DNA of 50,411 bases from Rossellomorea arthrocnemi (GTDB lineage: Bacteria; Bacillota; Bacilli; Bacillales; Bacillaceae_B). Both the position numbers and the translations under genes were made by a program. The notes beneath the pieces are model-generated. The model worked only from the letters and a program-made list of their open reading frames with translations, was not told where the DNA came from and searched no databases. The stretch covers positions 1-50,411 of the forward strand of contig NZ_CAJGBF010000023.1 of the NCBI RefSeq assembly GCF_904424705.1, given 5' to 3'. This document shows positions 41,714 through 50,411 of this stretch, piece by piece. The stretch's first letter is position 1, and each line of letters opens with the position of its first letter.

Positions 41714-44700
41714 TATACTCGACTCACTCCCTGCACGGATTTTGAATGGACTAAAGGCTTTGGCTGAACATTGATTGCGCTCGTACTGCGAATGAAAGCG
41801 AATAGGGTTTCCGCTTCAGTTATGACCGATATCCCTGCTTCTAATGCAGCGATTCTTCTCTTCTTCTTTTCACCCGATTCTTCATCACTGAAATAGATAC
41901 AGGCACGGTCTGTTTCGATCCAGTCACTGAAAGTCTTTCCCTGAGCTGTATGGTACTGACTTAATTCGGTCAGGAGACTGTCGATATAAAGGGTTCCCCC
42001 GGCATTCACTCCCTCATGTAGATCTTCAAACACTTTATACAAAGCTTCTTCGACCGTTTCTCCCAGACACAGACCTTCTCCCGTCGACTTCATATTTGCA
42101 CCTAGCGTTTGATCGATCTCCGGCAGGGCATGGGATGAAAATACGGGATACTTCACCCCGACTCCATCTACCTTGGCAGGCATCTCAAAGGCATCGATCG
42201 TCAGGTTCTCCCTGCATATCAGATCAATGGCCATATCCATCAATGAAAAGCCAAGGATCTTGCTGATAATTGGAACGGTACGGCTCGCACGTGGGTTCAC
42301 CTCCAGCACATATACCGTTTGATCCTGCAGCAGGAATTGGATATTCATGATGCCTTTATACTGAAGCGCAGAGACAATCTTACTTGCATAACCTTCGATC
42401 GTCCTTTTTATTTCCTCAGACAGGGATTCAGAAGGGAAGATGGACATGCTGTCGCCCGAGTGGACCCCTGCCCGTTCTATATGCTCCATCACACCGGGAA
42501 CATATGCATGCACACCGTCTCCTACAAGATCGATTTCCACTTCCTGCCCTTCTTTAAATTCATCTATCAGTATAGGAAAATATTCATCCTCTGCTTCCAG
42601 AACAAAACACTGCATTTCTTCCGGAGTCGTAACCTTCACCATGCCTTTTCCACCAATGACGTAAGAAGGGCGGCACAGAAGAGGAAAATCTAAATGACGT
42701 GCCACCTTCAGTGCCTCTTCCCTGCTATGACAGATGTCTCCATTCACCCGTGAGATCCCTTCGCCATCCAGCAATTGATAAAATCGCTCCCGGTCTTCCA
42801 CCTGATCAATCGTATTTGCAGAGGTCCCAAATAATCTTACACCTGTTTCTTCCAACATCCCGGCAAGGTTCAACGCAGTCTGCCCGCCAAATTGGACAAG
42901 GACCGAATCCACTTTCTCATGTTCAATGATTGAAAGGACGGACTCAATCGTAATCGGTTCAAAATATAATCGGTCTGCCGTTTCATAATCAGTACTGACG
43001 GTTTCAGGATTATTGTTCACCATAATGGTGGTGTACCCATGCTCTTTTAAGCGTTGGATTGCCTTAACAGCACTGTAGTCAAATTCGACTCCCTGACCGA
43101 TCCGGATAGGCCCCGCCCCGATGATCAGGACTTTCTTCTCTCCAGTGAGTGGCCCGATTTCATTGGTCCCATAATAGGTTGAGTAAGCATAGTTGGTGAT
43201 AGCTTCAAACTCGCCGGCACACGTATCCACCATTTTAAAGACAGGGAGGATTCCTTTTTCCACTCTTAGATTGGTGATAGACCCTTCAGTCTTTCCAGTG
43301 AGTCCGGCAATGGTTTTATCCTCAAACCGGAATTCCTTTGCTTTTTTCAAAAGCTTTGTGGAGAGCGTCGTATTTTTGAGCTCATTTTCTATGCAAACTA
43401 GGTTGCTCATAATCGACAAGAAGAGCTTGTCGATCCCGGTCTTTCTGTGAAGTGAATCGATCGAACGTCCCCTTCTCATCAATTCCATCAGTTCAAAAAA
43501 ACGGGAATCCGTCGGTATACCTACCTTTCTTTCCAGGTCTTCCAACGAAAGCTCAGACATTCCACCATACAGACTCTCAAGGGGGAGGTCCAAAGATTGA
43601 AGTGCTTTTTGAAAAGCAGCCTCTAATGAGCGCTCAATCGACATCACTTCACCCGTCGCTTTCATCTTTGTGCCAAGTACCCTGTTCGCTCCAGGAAACT
43701 TATCAAACGGCCATCTTGGAAACTTCACCACTACATAGTCAAGGGCCGGTTCAAAGCTTGCATAAGTGGTTCTTGTGAGCGGATTGATGATTTCGTTTAA
43801 TGTGTATCCGACAGCAAGCTTCACCGCGATCTTGGCAATGGGATAGCCCGTTGCCTTGGATGCCAGGGCAGATGACCTGCTTACACGGGGATTCACTTCA
43901 ATCACATAGTACTGTTTGCTGTTAGGGTCTAAAGCAAATTGTATATTGCATCCTCCCACTACCTTAAGGGCACCGACAATATTAAAAGCTGCTGTACGGA
44001 GCATATGGAACTCTTGATCCGTCAAGGTCTGGGATGGAGCGACCACGATGGAATCCCCCGTATGGACCCCTACCGGATCAAAGTTTTCCATATTACAGAC
44101 CGATATACAATTTCCTTTCGAATCTCTCATTACTTCGTACTCGATCTCTTTGAATCCAGCGATGCTTTTTTCCACTAGGACCTGACGAATGGGACTCGCT
44201 TTCAAACCGGACAGGACAAGCTTTCTGTATTCCTCCATAGTAGAAGCGATACCCCCGCCTCTTCCCCCTAACGTATAAGCTGGACGAACAATGATCGGCA
44301 GGGCGATCGTTTCAGAGAATATCAGGGCTTCTTCCAGATTATGAACGATACTGCTTTCAGCTGTGGGATGCCCCAATGAATCCATTAAAGAACGGAACTT
44401 TTCTCTGTCTTCCCCTTTTTGGATTGAATCAACGGAAGTACCGAGCAGTTCCACACCGTACTTCGCAAGTACCCCTTTTTCATCCAGACCGACCGCAAGA
44501 TTCAAGGCGGTCTGACCTCCAAGACTGGCTACCAGCCCCTGGGGGCGTTCTTTTTTGATGATGGCGGTCAGGGTCTTTACCGACAGTGGTTCACAATACA
44601 CTGTGTCAGCGTACGCAGTGTCGGTCATGATTGTGGCCGGATTATGATTCACAAGGACTACCTCATAGCCTTCTTCCTTCAGGGCAAGACACCCTTGGGT

Positions 44701-44790
44701 ACCGGAGTAATCAAACTCAGCCGCCTGCCCGATGATGATGGGTCCCGATCCGATGATCAGGATTTTTTTAATACGAGAATCTTTAGGCAT
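41713..44790 (-). CDS. carB: Carbamoyl-phosphate synthase large subunit, arginine-specific
   Basis: A 1025-residue enzyme with two ATP-grasp halves (first near GGRGGGIASTMEEYRKLV, second near YVIGGKGMVKVTTPEEM) and the two repeated starts KKILIIGSGPIIIGQAAEFD and KKVLIIGAGPIRIGQGVEFD. The C-terminal regulatory domain is short, as in B. subtilis CarB (about 1030 residues) and unlike the pyrimidine-linked PyrAB. The ATG at 44790 (MPKDSRIKKIL) overlaps carA by eight bases; the frame continues upstream to 44940 only in a shadow of carA. With CarA it makes carbamoyl phosphate for citrulline synthesis. Confidence 0.96.
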   Translation of the reverse strand: MPKDSRIKKILIIGSGPIIIGQAAEFDYSGTQGCLALKEEGYEVVLVNHNPATIMTDTAYADTVYCEPLSVKTLTAIIKKERPQGLVASLGGQTALNLAVGLDEKGVLAKYGVELLGTSVDSIQKGEDREKFRSLMDSLGHPTAESSIVHNLEEALIFSETIALPIIVRPAYTLGGRGGGIASTMEEYRKLVLSGLKASPIRQVLVEKSIAGFKEIEYEVMRDSKGNCISVCNMENFDPVGVHTGDSIVVAPSQTLTDQEFHMLRTAAFNIVGALKVVGGCNIQFALDPNSKQYYVIEVNPRVSRSSALASKATGYPIAKIAVKLAVGYTLNEIINPLTRTTYASFEPALDYVVVKFPRWPFDKFPGANRVLGTKMKATGEVMSIERSLEAAFQKALQSLDLPLESLYGGMSELSLEDLERKVGIPTDSRFFELMELMRRGRSIDSLHRKTGIDKLFLSIMSNLVCIENELKNTTLSTKLLKKAKEFRFEDKTIAGLTGKTEGSITNLRVEKGILPVFKMVDTCAGEFEAITNYAYSTYYGTNEIGPLTGEKKVLIIGAGPIRIGQGVEFDYSAVKAIQRLKEHGYTTIMVNNNPETVSTDYETADRLYFEPITIESVLSIIEHEKVDSVLVQFGGQTALNLAGMLEETGVRLFGTSANTIDQVEDRERFYQLLDGEGISRVNGDICHSREEALKVARHLDFPLLCRPSYVIGGKGMVKVTTPEEMQCFVLEAEDEYFPILIDEFKEGQEVEIDLVGDGVHAYVPGVMEHIERAGVHSGDSMSIFPSESLSEEIKRTIEGYASKIVSALQYKGIMNIQFLLQDQTVYVLEVNPRASRTVPIISKILGFSLMDMAIDLICRENLTIDAFEMPAKVDGVGVKYPVFSSHALPEIDQTLGANMKSTGEGLCLGETVEEALYKVFEDLHEGVNAGGTLYIDSLLTELSQYHTAQGKTFSDWIETDRACIYFSDEESGEKKKRRIAALEAGISVITEAETLFAFIRSTSAINVQPKPLVHSKSVQGVSRV

Positions 44791-45847
44791 ACATTTTCTC
44801 TCTCCCTGGTTGTTTAATCGATTGATAGAATTGTTGGAATATCCACGAAGCATCTTCCGGTCCAGGACGTGCTTCGGGGTGGAATTGAACGGAAAGGATC
44901 GGCTTATTTTTATGTTCCAGTCCTTCAAGTGATCCATCATTGACGTTTATAAACCGTGGCTGAAGGCCGGTGTCAATCAAACTCTCTTTATTGACGACAT
45001 AATTATGATTTTGTGATGTGATGAAAACTTCGCCCGTTTGGTTGTCCATGACCGGATGATTCGCCCCTCTGTGCCCGAATAACAACCGGTCCGTGTCCCC
45101 TCCAAGTGACAAAGCGATCAATTGGTGCCCCAAACAAATTCCAAGCGTCGGAATCTCCAAGATTTTCTCTTTCAGTTCCGGTAAATAATGAATCATTTCC
45201 TTCGGGTCTCCTGGTCCGTTGGATAATACCAGTCCATCGACGTTCAACTGATCCAACTGCTCCAGTTGGTGAAAGGGGATGACCGTCACGCGACAATCCA
45301 TTTCCAATAGACTCGATACAATTGATTTTTTCACACCAAAATCGACAACAGCGATATGCTTGCTCCCGCTCCCTAATTGATGTATGTGTGAAAGAGCAAC
45401 TTTTTCGATTTGACCTGTGAGTTTTTCTTTCTCAGGAAACACTTTTGAATATGATATACAGGCATTTTGACTTCCCCCATCACGGATCACCTTTACCACT
45501 TCTCTCGTATCCACCCCTGTCATGTAAGGGATCTTCCACTTATGAAGATAGTCTTCAAGGGAAAGGGTGGCCTGATAATGGGAATACAGGTCTGGTGTAC
45601 TGAGCATGATAACCCCCTTCACCTGGGGCTGACCGCTTTCGAAATCGTCCTCATTCACACCGTACTGGCCGATGAGGGGATAGGTGAAAACGACGATTTG
45701 GTCTTTGTAGGAAGGATCCGTCAGTACTTCCTGGTACCCTGTCATACCCGTAAAAAATACAATCTCACCCTGAATGGGATCATCCTCATCCATAATGACT
45801 TCTCCTTTAAAGCTGGTGCCGTTTTCCAAACATAAGTAACCTGTCAT
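44783..45847 (-). CDS. carA: Carbamoyl-phosphate synthase small subunit, arginine-specific
   Basis: A 354-residue glutamine amidotransferase subunit. The catalytic Cys238 is in LGICLGHQLIAL, and the catalytic His/Glu pair is in SVQFHPEARPGPED. It supplies ammonia to CarB. GGAGGTC lies before the ATG at 45847. The 69-base gap to argD contains an AT-rich palindromic stretch that may be an ArgR/AhrC box, so carAB might have additional control. Confidence 0.95.
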   Translation of the reverse strand: MTGYLCLENGTSFKGEVIMDEDDPIQGEIVFFTGMTGYQEVLTDPSYKDQIVVFTYPLIGQYGVNEDDFESGQPQVKGVIMLSTPDLYSHYQATLSLEDYLHKWKIPYMTGVDTREVVKVIRDGGSQNACISYSKVFPEKEKLTGQIEKVALSHIHQLGSGSKHIAVVDFGVKKSIVSSLLEMDCRVTVIPFHQLEQLDQLNVDGLVLSNGPGDPKEMIHYLPELKEKILEIPTLGICLGHQLIALSLGGDTDRLLFGHRGANHPVMDNQTGEVFITSQNHNYVVNKESLIDTGLQPRFINVNDGSLEGLEHKNKPILSVQFHPEARPGPEDASWIFQQFYQSIKQPGREKMYA

Positions 45848-45859
45848 GGGATGACCTCC

Positions 45860-45905
45860 TGTTTATGAATAAATAATTATAATTAAGCATTTTTATACAT
45901 TCTAC
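45860..45905 (-). promoter_or_regulatory. Possible ArgR/AhrC box between argD and carA
   Basis: The AT-rich stretch includes TTATGAATAAATAATTATAA and a second ATTTTTATACATTC. It is compatible with the TGAAT-type half-sites of arginine repressor boxes (TNTGAATWWWWATTCANA). One half-site matches well and the others only in part. Confidence 0.35.
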
Positions 45906-45916
45906 ACTAAAAAAAT

Positions 45917-47077
45917 TTAGTAAACTTCGACTGATTGGTGATGCTTGATGGTACTGACCAATATATGAAGAGCCTGATCCAGTTCGTCATAGGTAACCGT
46001 TAACGGTGGTAATAACCTGACCACATGAGTGCCTGCAGGAAGGGTCAATAATCCGTTGTGACGAAGCTCCGTGATGATGTCTTTCACTTCTGTATCGAAT
46101 GAAATACCGATCATAAAACCAGCCCCTTTTATTTCCTTGACGATTTGGCATTCTTGGAGCTGAAGGGTCATTTTATTCATAAAATACTCCGATTTAAGTT
46201 GAACATCCTTCAGGAATCCCTCATCAAAAATCGTTTCCATGGTCGCCTTCGCTGCCGCCATTGCTAACGGATTCCCTCCGAATGTCGATCCGTGAGTCCC
46301 TGGTGAAAATGAGGGGATCAGTGCTTCCTTCCCCATCATGGCTCCAACGGGAAACCCGCTTCCAAGTCCCTTCGCAGCCGTGACGATATCCGGATTCAGG
46401 GAGTAATGCTGATAAGCAAACGGTCTACCTGTCCGTCCTGCACCTGTCTGTACTTCATCGATGATGAGGAGTGCATCCAGCTCACGGCACTTTGCTTCCA
46501 CTGCCTGTAAAAAGGAAGGGGTCCCCGGGTTTACTCCCCCTTCACCCTGGATCACTTCCAGCATGATGGCTGCAACATCCTTATCCTTCACTTTTGAAAG
46601 GGCGTGCTCATCGTTATATGGAAGATATTCAAAGGTCGGCAGCAAAGGACCGAATCCGCTATGAATCTTCTCTTGCCCTGTCGCACTCATTGTAGCGAAG
46701 GTGCGGCCGTGAAAAGATTGCTTGAAGGTCAGGATTTTCGTTTTCCCCGTGTGCTTTTTCGAAAGCTTTATTGCTGCTTCATTCGCTTCTGCCCCGCTGT
46801 TACAGAAAAAGACGGCATCAAGACCGCTTGCGGAAGTAAGAAGCGTCGCTGCCTCTTCCTGCTTAGTGATCGGAAACAGGTTCGATACATGCCAAAGGGT
46901 ATCCAGTTGTTTTTCCACTGCTTCTTTTACAACAGAAGGGGAGTGACCTAAGTTACAGACCGCTATACCTGAAATGAAATCCAAGTATGTTTTTCCATTT
47001 TGATCCTTTACCTCCGTGCCCTTCCCCGAAACCAATTCAATGTCTAACCGATTATACGTAGGGAATACCTGACTCAT
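45917..47077 (-). CDS. argD: Acetylornithine aminotransferase
   Basis: A 386-residue class III aminotransferase. PLP-binding features are [20 protein letters not shown], the [13 protein letters not shown] stretch and the Schiff-base Lys in [16 protein letters not shown]. It converts N-acetylglutamate semialdehyde to N-acetylornithine. The ATG at 47077 overlaps the argB stop (ATGA); the longer frame is a shadow of argB. GAGG lies upstream inside argB. Confidence 0.96.
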   Translation of the reverse strand: MSQVFPTYNRLDIELVSGKGTEVKDQNGKTYLDFISGIAVCNLGHSPSVVKEAVEKQLDTLWHVSNLFPITKQEEAATLLTSASGLDAVFFCNSGAEANEAAIKLSKKHTGKTKILTFKQSFHGRTFATMSATGQEKIHSGFGPLLPTFEYLPYNDEHALSKVKDKDVAAIMLEVIQGEGGVNPGTPSFLQAVEAKCRELDALLIIDEVQTGAGRTGRPFAYQHYSLNPDIVTAAKGLGSGFPVGAMMGKEALIPSFSPGTHGSTFGGNPLAMAAAKATMETIFDEGFLKDVQLKSEYFMNKMTLQLQECQIVKEIKGAGFMIGISFDTEVKDIITELRHNGLLTLPAGTHVVRLLPPLTVTYDELDQALHILVSTIKHHQSVEVY

Positions 47078-47883
47078 ATCACTTGAACCTCTTTTCCTTC
47101 TGTTATTCGGGTACCAACCATTTCTCCGTCCTGAATAATGGAGTCCTGACACCCGACAATCATCACCTCATGTATATTCTCGTTCAAAACCGATAAGGCT
47201 GCCTGAACTTTCGGAATCATTCCACCGTAGATTATACCGGATTCAATATAATGATGAATCGCCTCTTTTGTTACACGTGAAACAAGTTCACCGTCTTTCA
47301 AGATTCCCGGCACATCCGTGACAAACACCAATTTCTCCGCTTTCAGTGCTTTAGCGACGGCTGAAGCGGCCAGGTCCGCATTCACGTTCACCCTCTCTCC
47401 TCCGTTGGTGACAGCAAGGGGAGCGATGACCGGTAAGTAGTGTAATGAAAGTAGATTGTGCAGCAACGTAAGATTGACCTCATCAATTCTGCCGACAAAC
47501 CCCAGAGACTCTTCATCTACGAATCCCGCCTTTAGTAACCCGGCATCGTACCCGCTCAATCCGATGGCACTTACTCCTTGCAGGTTGATTTGATGGACCA
47601 ACGCGCTATTCACCTTGCCCTTTAGCATCTGTTCAGCAATACTGAAAACTTCCTTCGTAGTTTTACGCTGGCCGTTTATGAACGTAGACTCGATCCCAAG
47701 CTTCTTGAGTGTAGCCGTAATGTCCGGTCCCCCACCGTGAACAAGAATCACATGATAGTGCTGTTGTAGATCTTTTATGCTTTTATAGAAAAGGGATGAT
47801 AGCTTAGATAGGACACTCCCTCCCAGCTTCAGAACAATCACAGGCTTATGTTCGGTAACTTGCATTGATTTTGACGTAATCAT
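47074..47883 (-). CDS. argB: N-acetylglutamate kinase
   Basis: A 269-residue amino-acid kinase with [16 protein letters not shown], the substrate loop [20 protein letters not shown], and [20 protein letters not shown]. It phosphorylates N-acetylglutamate in arginine synthesis. The ATG at 47883 overlaps argJ by 38 bases; GGGGGTG lies 11 bases upstream. A start six codons later (47865) would give a more usual N-terminus but lacks a binding site. Confidence 0.95.
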   Translation of the reverse strand: MITSKSMQVTEHKPVIVLKLGGSVLSKLSSLFYKSIKDLQQHYHVILVHGGGPDITATLKKLGIESTFINGQRKTTKEVFSIAEQMLKGKVNSALVHQINLQGVSAIGLSGYDAGLLKAGFVDEESLGFVGRIDEVNLTLLHNLLSLHYLPVIAPLAVTNGGERVNVNADLAASAVAKALKAEKLVFVTDVPGILKDGELVSRVTKEAIHHYIESGIIYGGMIPKVQAALSVLNENIHEVMIVGCQDSIIQDGEMVGTRITEGKEVQVI

Positions 47884-49075
47884 ACGTAAGGTCGCACCCC
47901 CAGGCTTTTCCTATCCCTTCTCCGCCATGTAGCGTTACAGAGATGATCACATGTTCAGCTTGCATGTACTGACTGACTTCTTCACCATCGAATGGTTGAG
48001 GAGTGCCGTTGGAAAATACGAGTGTGTCGCCGATGCAGATATCACAATGATGTGGATTGAGGTCGACCCCACTATGTCCCATGGCACCGACGATTCTTCC
48101 CCAGTTAGGATCTCTTCCAAACAGGGCAGTCTTCACTAAGTTGGACCCGACGATTTTTTTGGCTAAAAGATTGGCTTCTTGATGGGAATGGGCGCCAGTC
48201 ACATTCACTTCCACCAGTTTGGTTGCGCCTTCTCCATCTCTCGCGATTTGCTTGGCCAGATCTTCACATACAAGAGTCAATCCCTCTTGAAAATGTGACC
48301 AGTCAGGGTGACCTTCGTGAAGTGCCTCATGCTCCACCATGCCATTTGCCAAACTGATGACCATATCATTGGTGGATGTTTCCCCATCTACTGTGATTTG
48401 ATTAAAGGATTGATCGATGGCTGTTTTAAGGGCATTCTGTAGAACCTCTGATGAAATCGTAGCGTCTGTCGTAATAAAGCCGAGCATCGTCGCCATGTTG
48501 GGATGTATCATCCCCGACCCTTTACCACATCCTCCTATGGTGACTGTTTTTCCATCGATCATTACCTGATAACAGGCCGTTTTCTCGACTGTATCCGTAG
48601 TGAGGATGGCCTGTTGGAAAGAATGTGCAGCTCCCATATTCGCCTCTACTTGGATTTCGTTACAGCCCCTTTCCATCTTACCCATCGGGAGCCATTCTCC
48701 GATGACACCTGTGGATGCAACGGCTACGTACTCTTCAGGAATCTGAAATCGTTTGGCGATCCACTCCCTCGTTTGAAACGCATCCTTCAACCCTTGTTCA
48801 CCCGTACACGCATTTGCTATGGCACTGTTTACGACGATTGCTTGAAGTTTATGAGATTGAGAGATACTTTCCTGAGTGACTTTAAGGGGAGCCGCTTGAA
48901 AATGACTTTGTGTATAGACCGCTCCACATTGTGCAGGTTTCTCACTGTAAATCACCCCGAAATCCTTCTTTGCATATCGAAGTCCGGTGTGCATCCCCCC
49001 TGCCTTGTATCCGAGAGGTGACAGAATCGTTCCTCCCTTGATTGGTTTAACCGTATGTTCTTTTACCAGTTTCAT
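47846..49075 (-). CDS. argJ: Bifunctional glutamate N-acetyltransferase / amino-acid acetyltransferase
   Basis: A 409-residue ArgJ. The self-cleavage site is in GKGSGMIHPNMATMLGF between Ala195 and Thr196; the new N-terminal Thr is the nucleophile. Since argA is absent and the operon is argCJBD, the bifunctional form is likely, though the sequence alone does not separate mono- from bifunctional types. GGGGGAG precedes the ATG at 49075. It follows argC by 14 bases. Confidence 0.95.
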   Translation of the reverse strand: MKLVKEHTVKPIKGGTILSPLGYKAGGMHTGLRYAKKDFGVIYSEKPAQCGAVYTQSHFQAAPLKVTQESISQSHKLQAIVVNSAIANACTGEQGLKDAFQTREWIAKRFQIPEEYVAVASTGVIGEWLPMGKMERGCNEIQVEANMGAAHSFQQAILTTDTVEKTACYQVMIDGKTVTIGGCGKGSGMIHPNMATMLGFITTDATISSEVLQNALKTAIDQSFNQITVDGETSTNDMVISLANGMVEHEALHEGHPDWSHFQEGLTLVCEDLAKQIARDGEGATKLVEVNVTGAHSHQEANLLAKKIVGSNLVKTALFGRDPNWGRIVGAMGHSGVDLNPHHCDICIGDTLVFSNGTPQPFDGEEVSQYMQAEHVIISVTLHGGEGIGKAWGCDLTYDYVKINASYRT

Positions 49076-49089
49076 TGATTCTCCCCCTC

Positions 49090-50124
49090 TTATGGATAAA
49101 TTGGATAGTGATGAAGTCCAATCGTTTCGTCTAATCCAAGCATTACGTTCATATTTTGAACTGCCTGACCCGCCGCCCCTTTCACCAGGTTATCGATCAC
49201 TGACACTATCGTCACCCGATTCGTCCGTAAATCGGCTTTGATTGATAGATCACAGAAATTCGTGCCGAAAACTTCTTTCGTACTTGGGAACTGTCCTACT
49301 TGGCGAACACGGATGAAGGGGCTCCCTTCATAAAAGTTGTGATAGAGGCTATGTAACTGCCCGGTAGTCCAGCTGTCCTTTAAGTCTGCGTACATCGTCA
49401 CCATGATCCCCCGGGTCATGGGAATGAGATGGGTCGTAAAGGTGACCGGTCCCGCTTCACTGTTCCACTCCTTCAACTGCTGTTCAATTTCAGGGGTGTG
49501 CTGGTGTTGTTGGACTTTATAGATTCGTAGATTTTCCTGGGTCTCGGAAAAGTGACTGGATTGAGTCGCTTTCCTTCCCGCTCCGGATAATCCCGTTTTG
49601 GCATCGATGATCAGGGAGTGAGGGTCTATAAGATCCTGATGATAGAGTGGAGCCAACCCCAGCAGTGTCGCCGTCGGGAAGCAGCCCGGGTTGGCAATCA
49701 GGTCCGCTTCCCCGATTGCGTGTCTATTCATTTCAGTCAGACCATAAACGGCTTTGTCCAGAACGTCCTGTGGAGCGGATTCTCCTTTATACCACTCTTC
49801 ATATTGACCCGGGTCCTTTAAGCGCAGGTCGCCTGAAAGATCTATTACTTTTGCCTTTTTCCCTATGAGCTTTTGAGCCAGATCCTTTGATACTCCCGAA
49901 GGCACAGCCAGGAAAACGAAATCAAGCTGTTGCATCTCCCCAATCATGATGGGCTTTACTCTTTCAAGGGAGAGTCCGGCCAAGTGTGGATATTGTTCCG
50001 CATATGGAGTCTCCCCTAAAGAAGATGAATACAAAATGCATTCATTCACATTTGGATGCTTTGAAAGAAATCGATACAATTCCACACCACCATACCCAGT
50101 ACTACCAACAATACCAACATTCAA
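49090..50124 (-). CDS. argC: N-acetyl-gamma-glutamyl-phosphate reductase
   Basis: A 344-residue dehydrogenase with the NAD(P) loop NVGIVGSTGYGGVELYRFLS and the catalytic Cys in LIANPGCFPTATLLGLAPL. It reduces N-acetylglutamyl phosphate to the semialdehyde. I prefer the TTG at 50124 (MNVGIVGSTGYGG) because GAGGTGA lies six bases upstream and it matches the family start. The ATG at 50130 abuts that site with no spacing. It is the first gene of the operon. Confidence 0.94.
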   Translation of the reverse strand: MNVGIVGSTGYGGVELYRFLSKHPNVNECILYSSSLGETPYAEQYPHLAGLSLERVKPIMIGEMQQLDFVFLAVPSGVSKDLAQKLIGKKAKVIDLSGDLRLKDPGQYEEWYKGESAPQDVLDKAVYGLTEMNRHAIGEADLIANPGCFPTATLLGLAPLYHQDLIDPHSLIIDAKTGLSGAGRKATQSSHFSETQENLRIYKVQQHQHTPEIEQQLKEWNSEAGPVTFTTHLIPMTRGIMVTMYADLKDSWTTGQLHSLYHNFYEGSPFIRVRQVGQFPSTKEVFGTNFCDLSIKADLRTNRVTIVSVIDNLVKGAAGQAVQNMNVMLGLDETIGLHHYPIYP

Positions 50125-50162
50125 TACCATTCACCTCAAAGAATAAATTTAAATTAGGTCTA

Positions 50163-50191
50163 ATTATATGAGTGTATATTAATAAAATCAA
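50163..50191 (-). promoter_or_regulatory. Promoter of the arginine operon
   Basis: On the leftward strand TTGATT (50186-50191) and TATAAT (50163-50168) are spaced by exactly 17 bases, about 40 bases before argC. AT-rich, partly palindromic sequence around it (for example TGAATTTGTGAATA read leftward near 50240) may hold ArgR/AhrC sites, but none is clear-cut. The IS end at 50292 leaves the promoter intact. Confidence 0.65.
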
Positions 50192-50291
50192 TAGTATATT
50201 TATAAAATTTTCTATAAAGTTACTCTATTCACAAATTCACTTCAATAGTACTATGAAGCAAACCGAATAAAGGTCCACCCCCTTTTTAAAA

Positions 50292-50338
50292 TGTACCCTA
50301 TAGAGTAGACAATCAAAAAAAGTCTACCTATAGGGTAC
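50292..50338 (+). mobile_element. Left end of a second IS3-like element
   Basis: GTACCCTATAGAGTAGAC (50293-50310) is repeated inverted at 50322-50338 with a one-base difference, upstream of a transposase start. The 12-mer TAGAGTAGACAA (50301-50312) also occurs on the other strand at 97-108 in the element at the opposite window end. A TATAAT at 50346-50351 may drive the transposase. TG at 50292 is a plausible element terminus. Confidence 0.55.
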
Positions 50339-50387
50339 TTTTTTGTATAATGACAAATAGACAACAATGTAGAAACTGGGGAAAATT

Positions 50388-50411
50388 ATGAGTAAAAAGA
50401 CATTTACAGAT
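50388..50411 (+). CDS. IS3-family OrfA, first eight codons
   Basis: The ATG at 50388 follows GGGG by a normal distance and encodes MSKKTFTD before the window ends. This start is typical of helix-turn-helix OrfA proteins of IS150-like elements. With the terminal inverted repeat upstream it is best read as a transposase gene, but eight residues cannot prove it. Confidence 0.45.

Noticed and set aside
48503..49021. 172-codon rightward frame
   Set aside because: It is antisense to argJ and shows no family resemblance.

Overview
The window looks like chromosome of a low-to-moderate GC Firmicute of the family Bacillaceae (Bacillus/Rossellomorea-like). The evidence is AGGAGG-type ribosome binding sites, frequent GTG and TTG starts, and Bacillus-type gene sets: argCJBD-carAB-argF, gatCAB, dgkB(dagK), rlmCD, ywbE, yueI, an RsbR paralogue and an M4 neutral protease. 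I assign genus only loosely. Both window ends stop inside the first codons of IS3-family transposase genes that read outward, so the 50 kb is bracketed by insertion sequences and may be a whole draft contig.

Layout. 0.1-8.2 kb: a run of leftward genes encoding a secreted beta-propeller protein, a split ThrE-type exporter pair, a DedA protein, the thiamine transporter ThiT behind a TPP riboswitch, a thioredoxin, a histidine phosphatase and a ZIP metal transporter. 8.4-14.8 kb: two divergent ABC systems. The leftward one is ATPase plus permease. The rightward one is a YtrA-like GntR regulator, an ATPase, a large membrane protein and, as last gene, an ECF sigma factor without a visible anti-sigma gene. 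15.1-20.3 kb: a lone stressosome RsbR paralogue, a 914-residue TPR/dynamin-like GTPase and an MFS transporter. 20.6-23.7 kb: pxpB-pxpC-ycsG (5-oxoproline metabolism, with pxpA absent). 23.8-28.1 kb: ywbE, a small HTH protein, rlmCD, a two-gene monooxygenase unit, a small membrane protein and dagK. 28.4-34.5 kb: an accessory block between dagK and gatB, holding an arylamine N-acetyltransferase, a methyltransferase, an XRE regulator, a thioredoxin-like protein, a DUF4257-like membrane protein flanked by two very small related proteins, and the neutral protease. 34.7-38.0 kb: gatCAB. 38.2-40.6 kb: an unusual tandem repeat, a cupin, an AbrB-type membrane protein and yueI. 40.7-50.1 kb: the complete arginine operon argCJBD-carAB-argF, tightly overlapped and read leftward from an intact promoter.

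Across the window there are at least six copies, at five intergenic sites, of a short motif (GAGGTCCGTCCCTC or its core). One site forms a perfect 42-bp palindrome. Two further structured intergenic repeat elements lie at about 2.45 kb and 14.8 kb.

Most of the content is ordinary housekeeping. The points that most deserve a second look are the ABC/GntR/ECF-sigma operon, the pair of 51-54 residue related proteins around the DUF4257-like gene, the TPR-GTPase, the Nramp-like protein lacking its metal motif in the pxp operon, and the dispersed palindromic repeats. No tRNA, rRNA, CRISPR array or prophage was seen.
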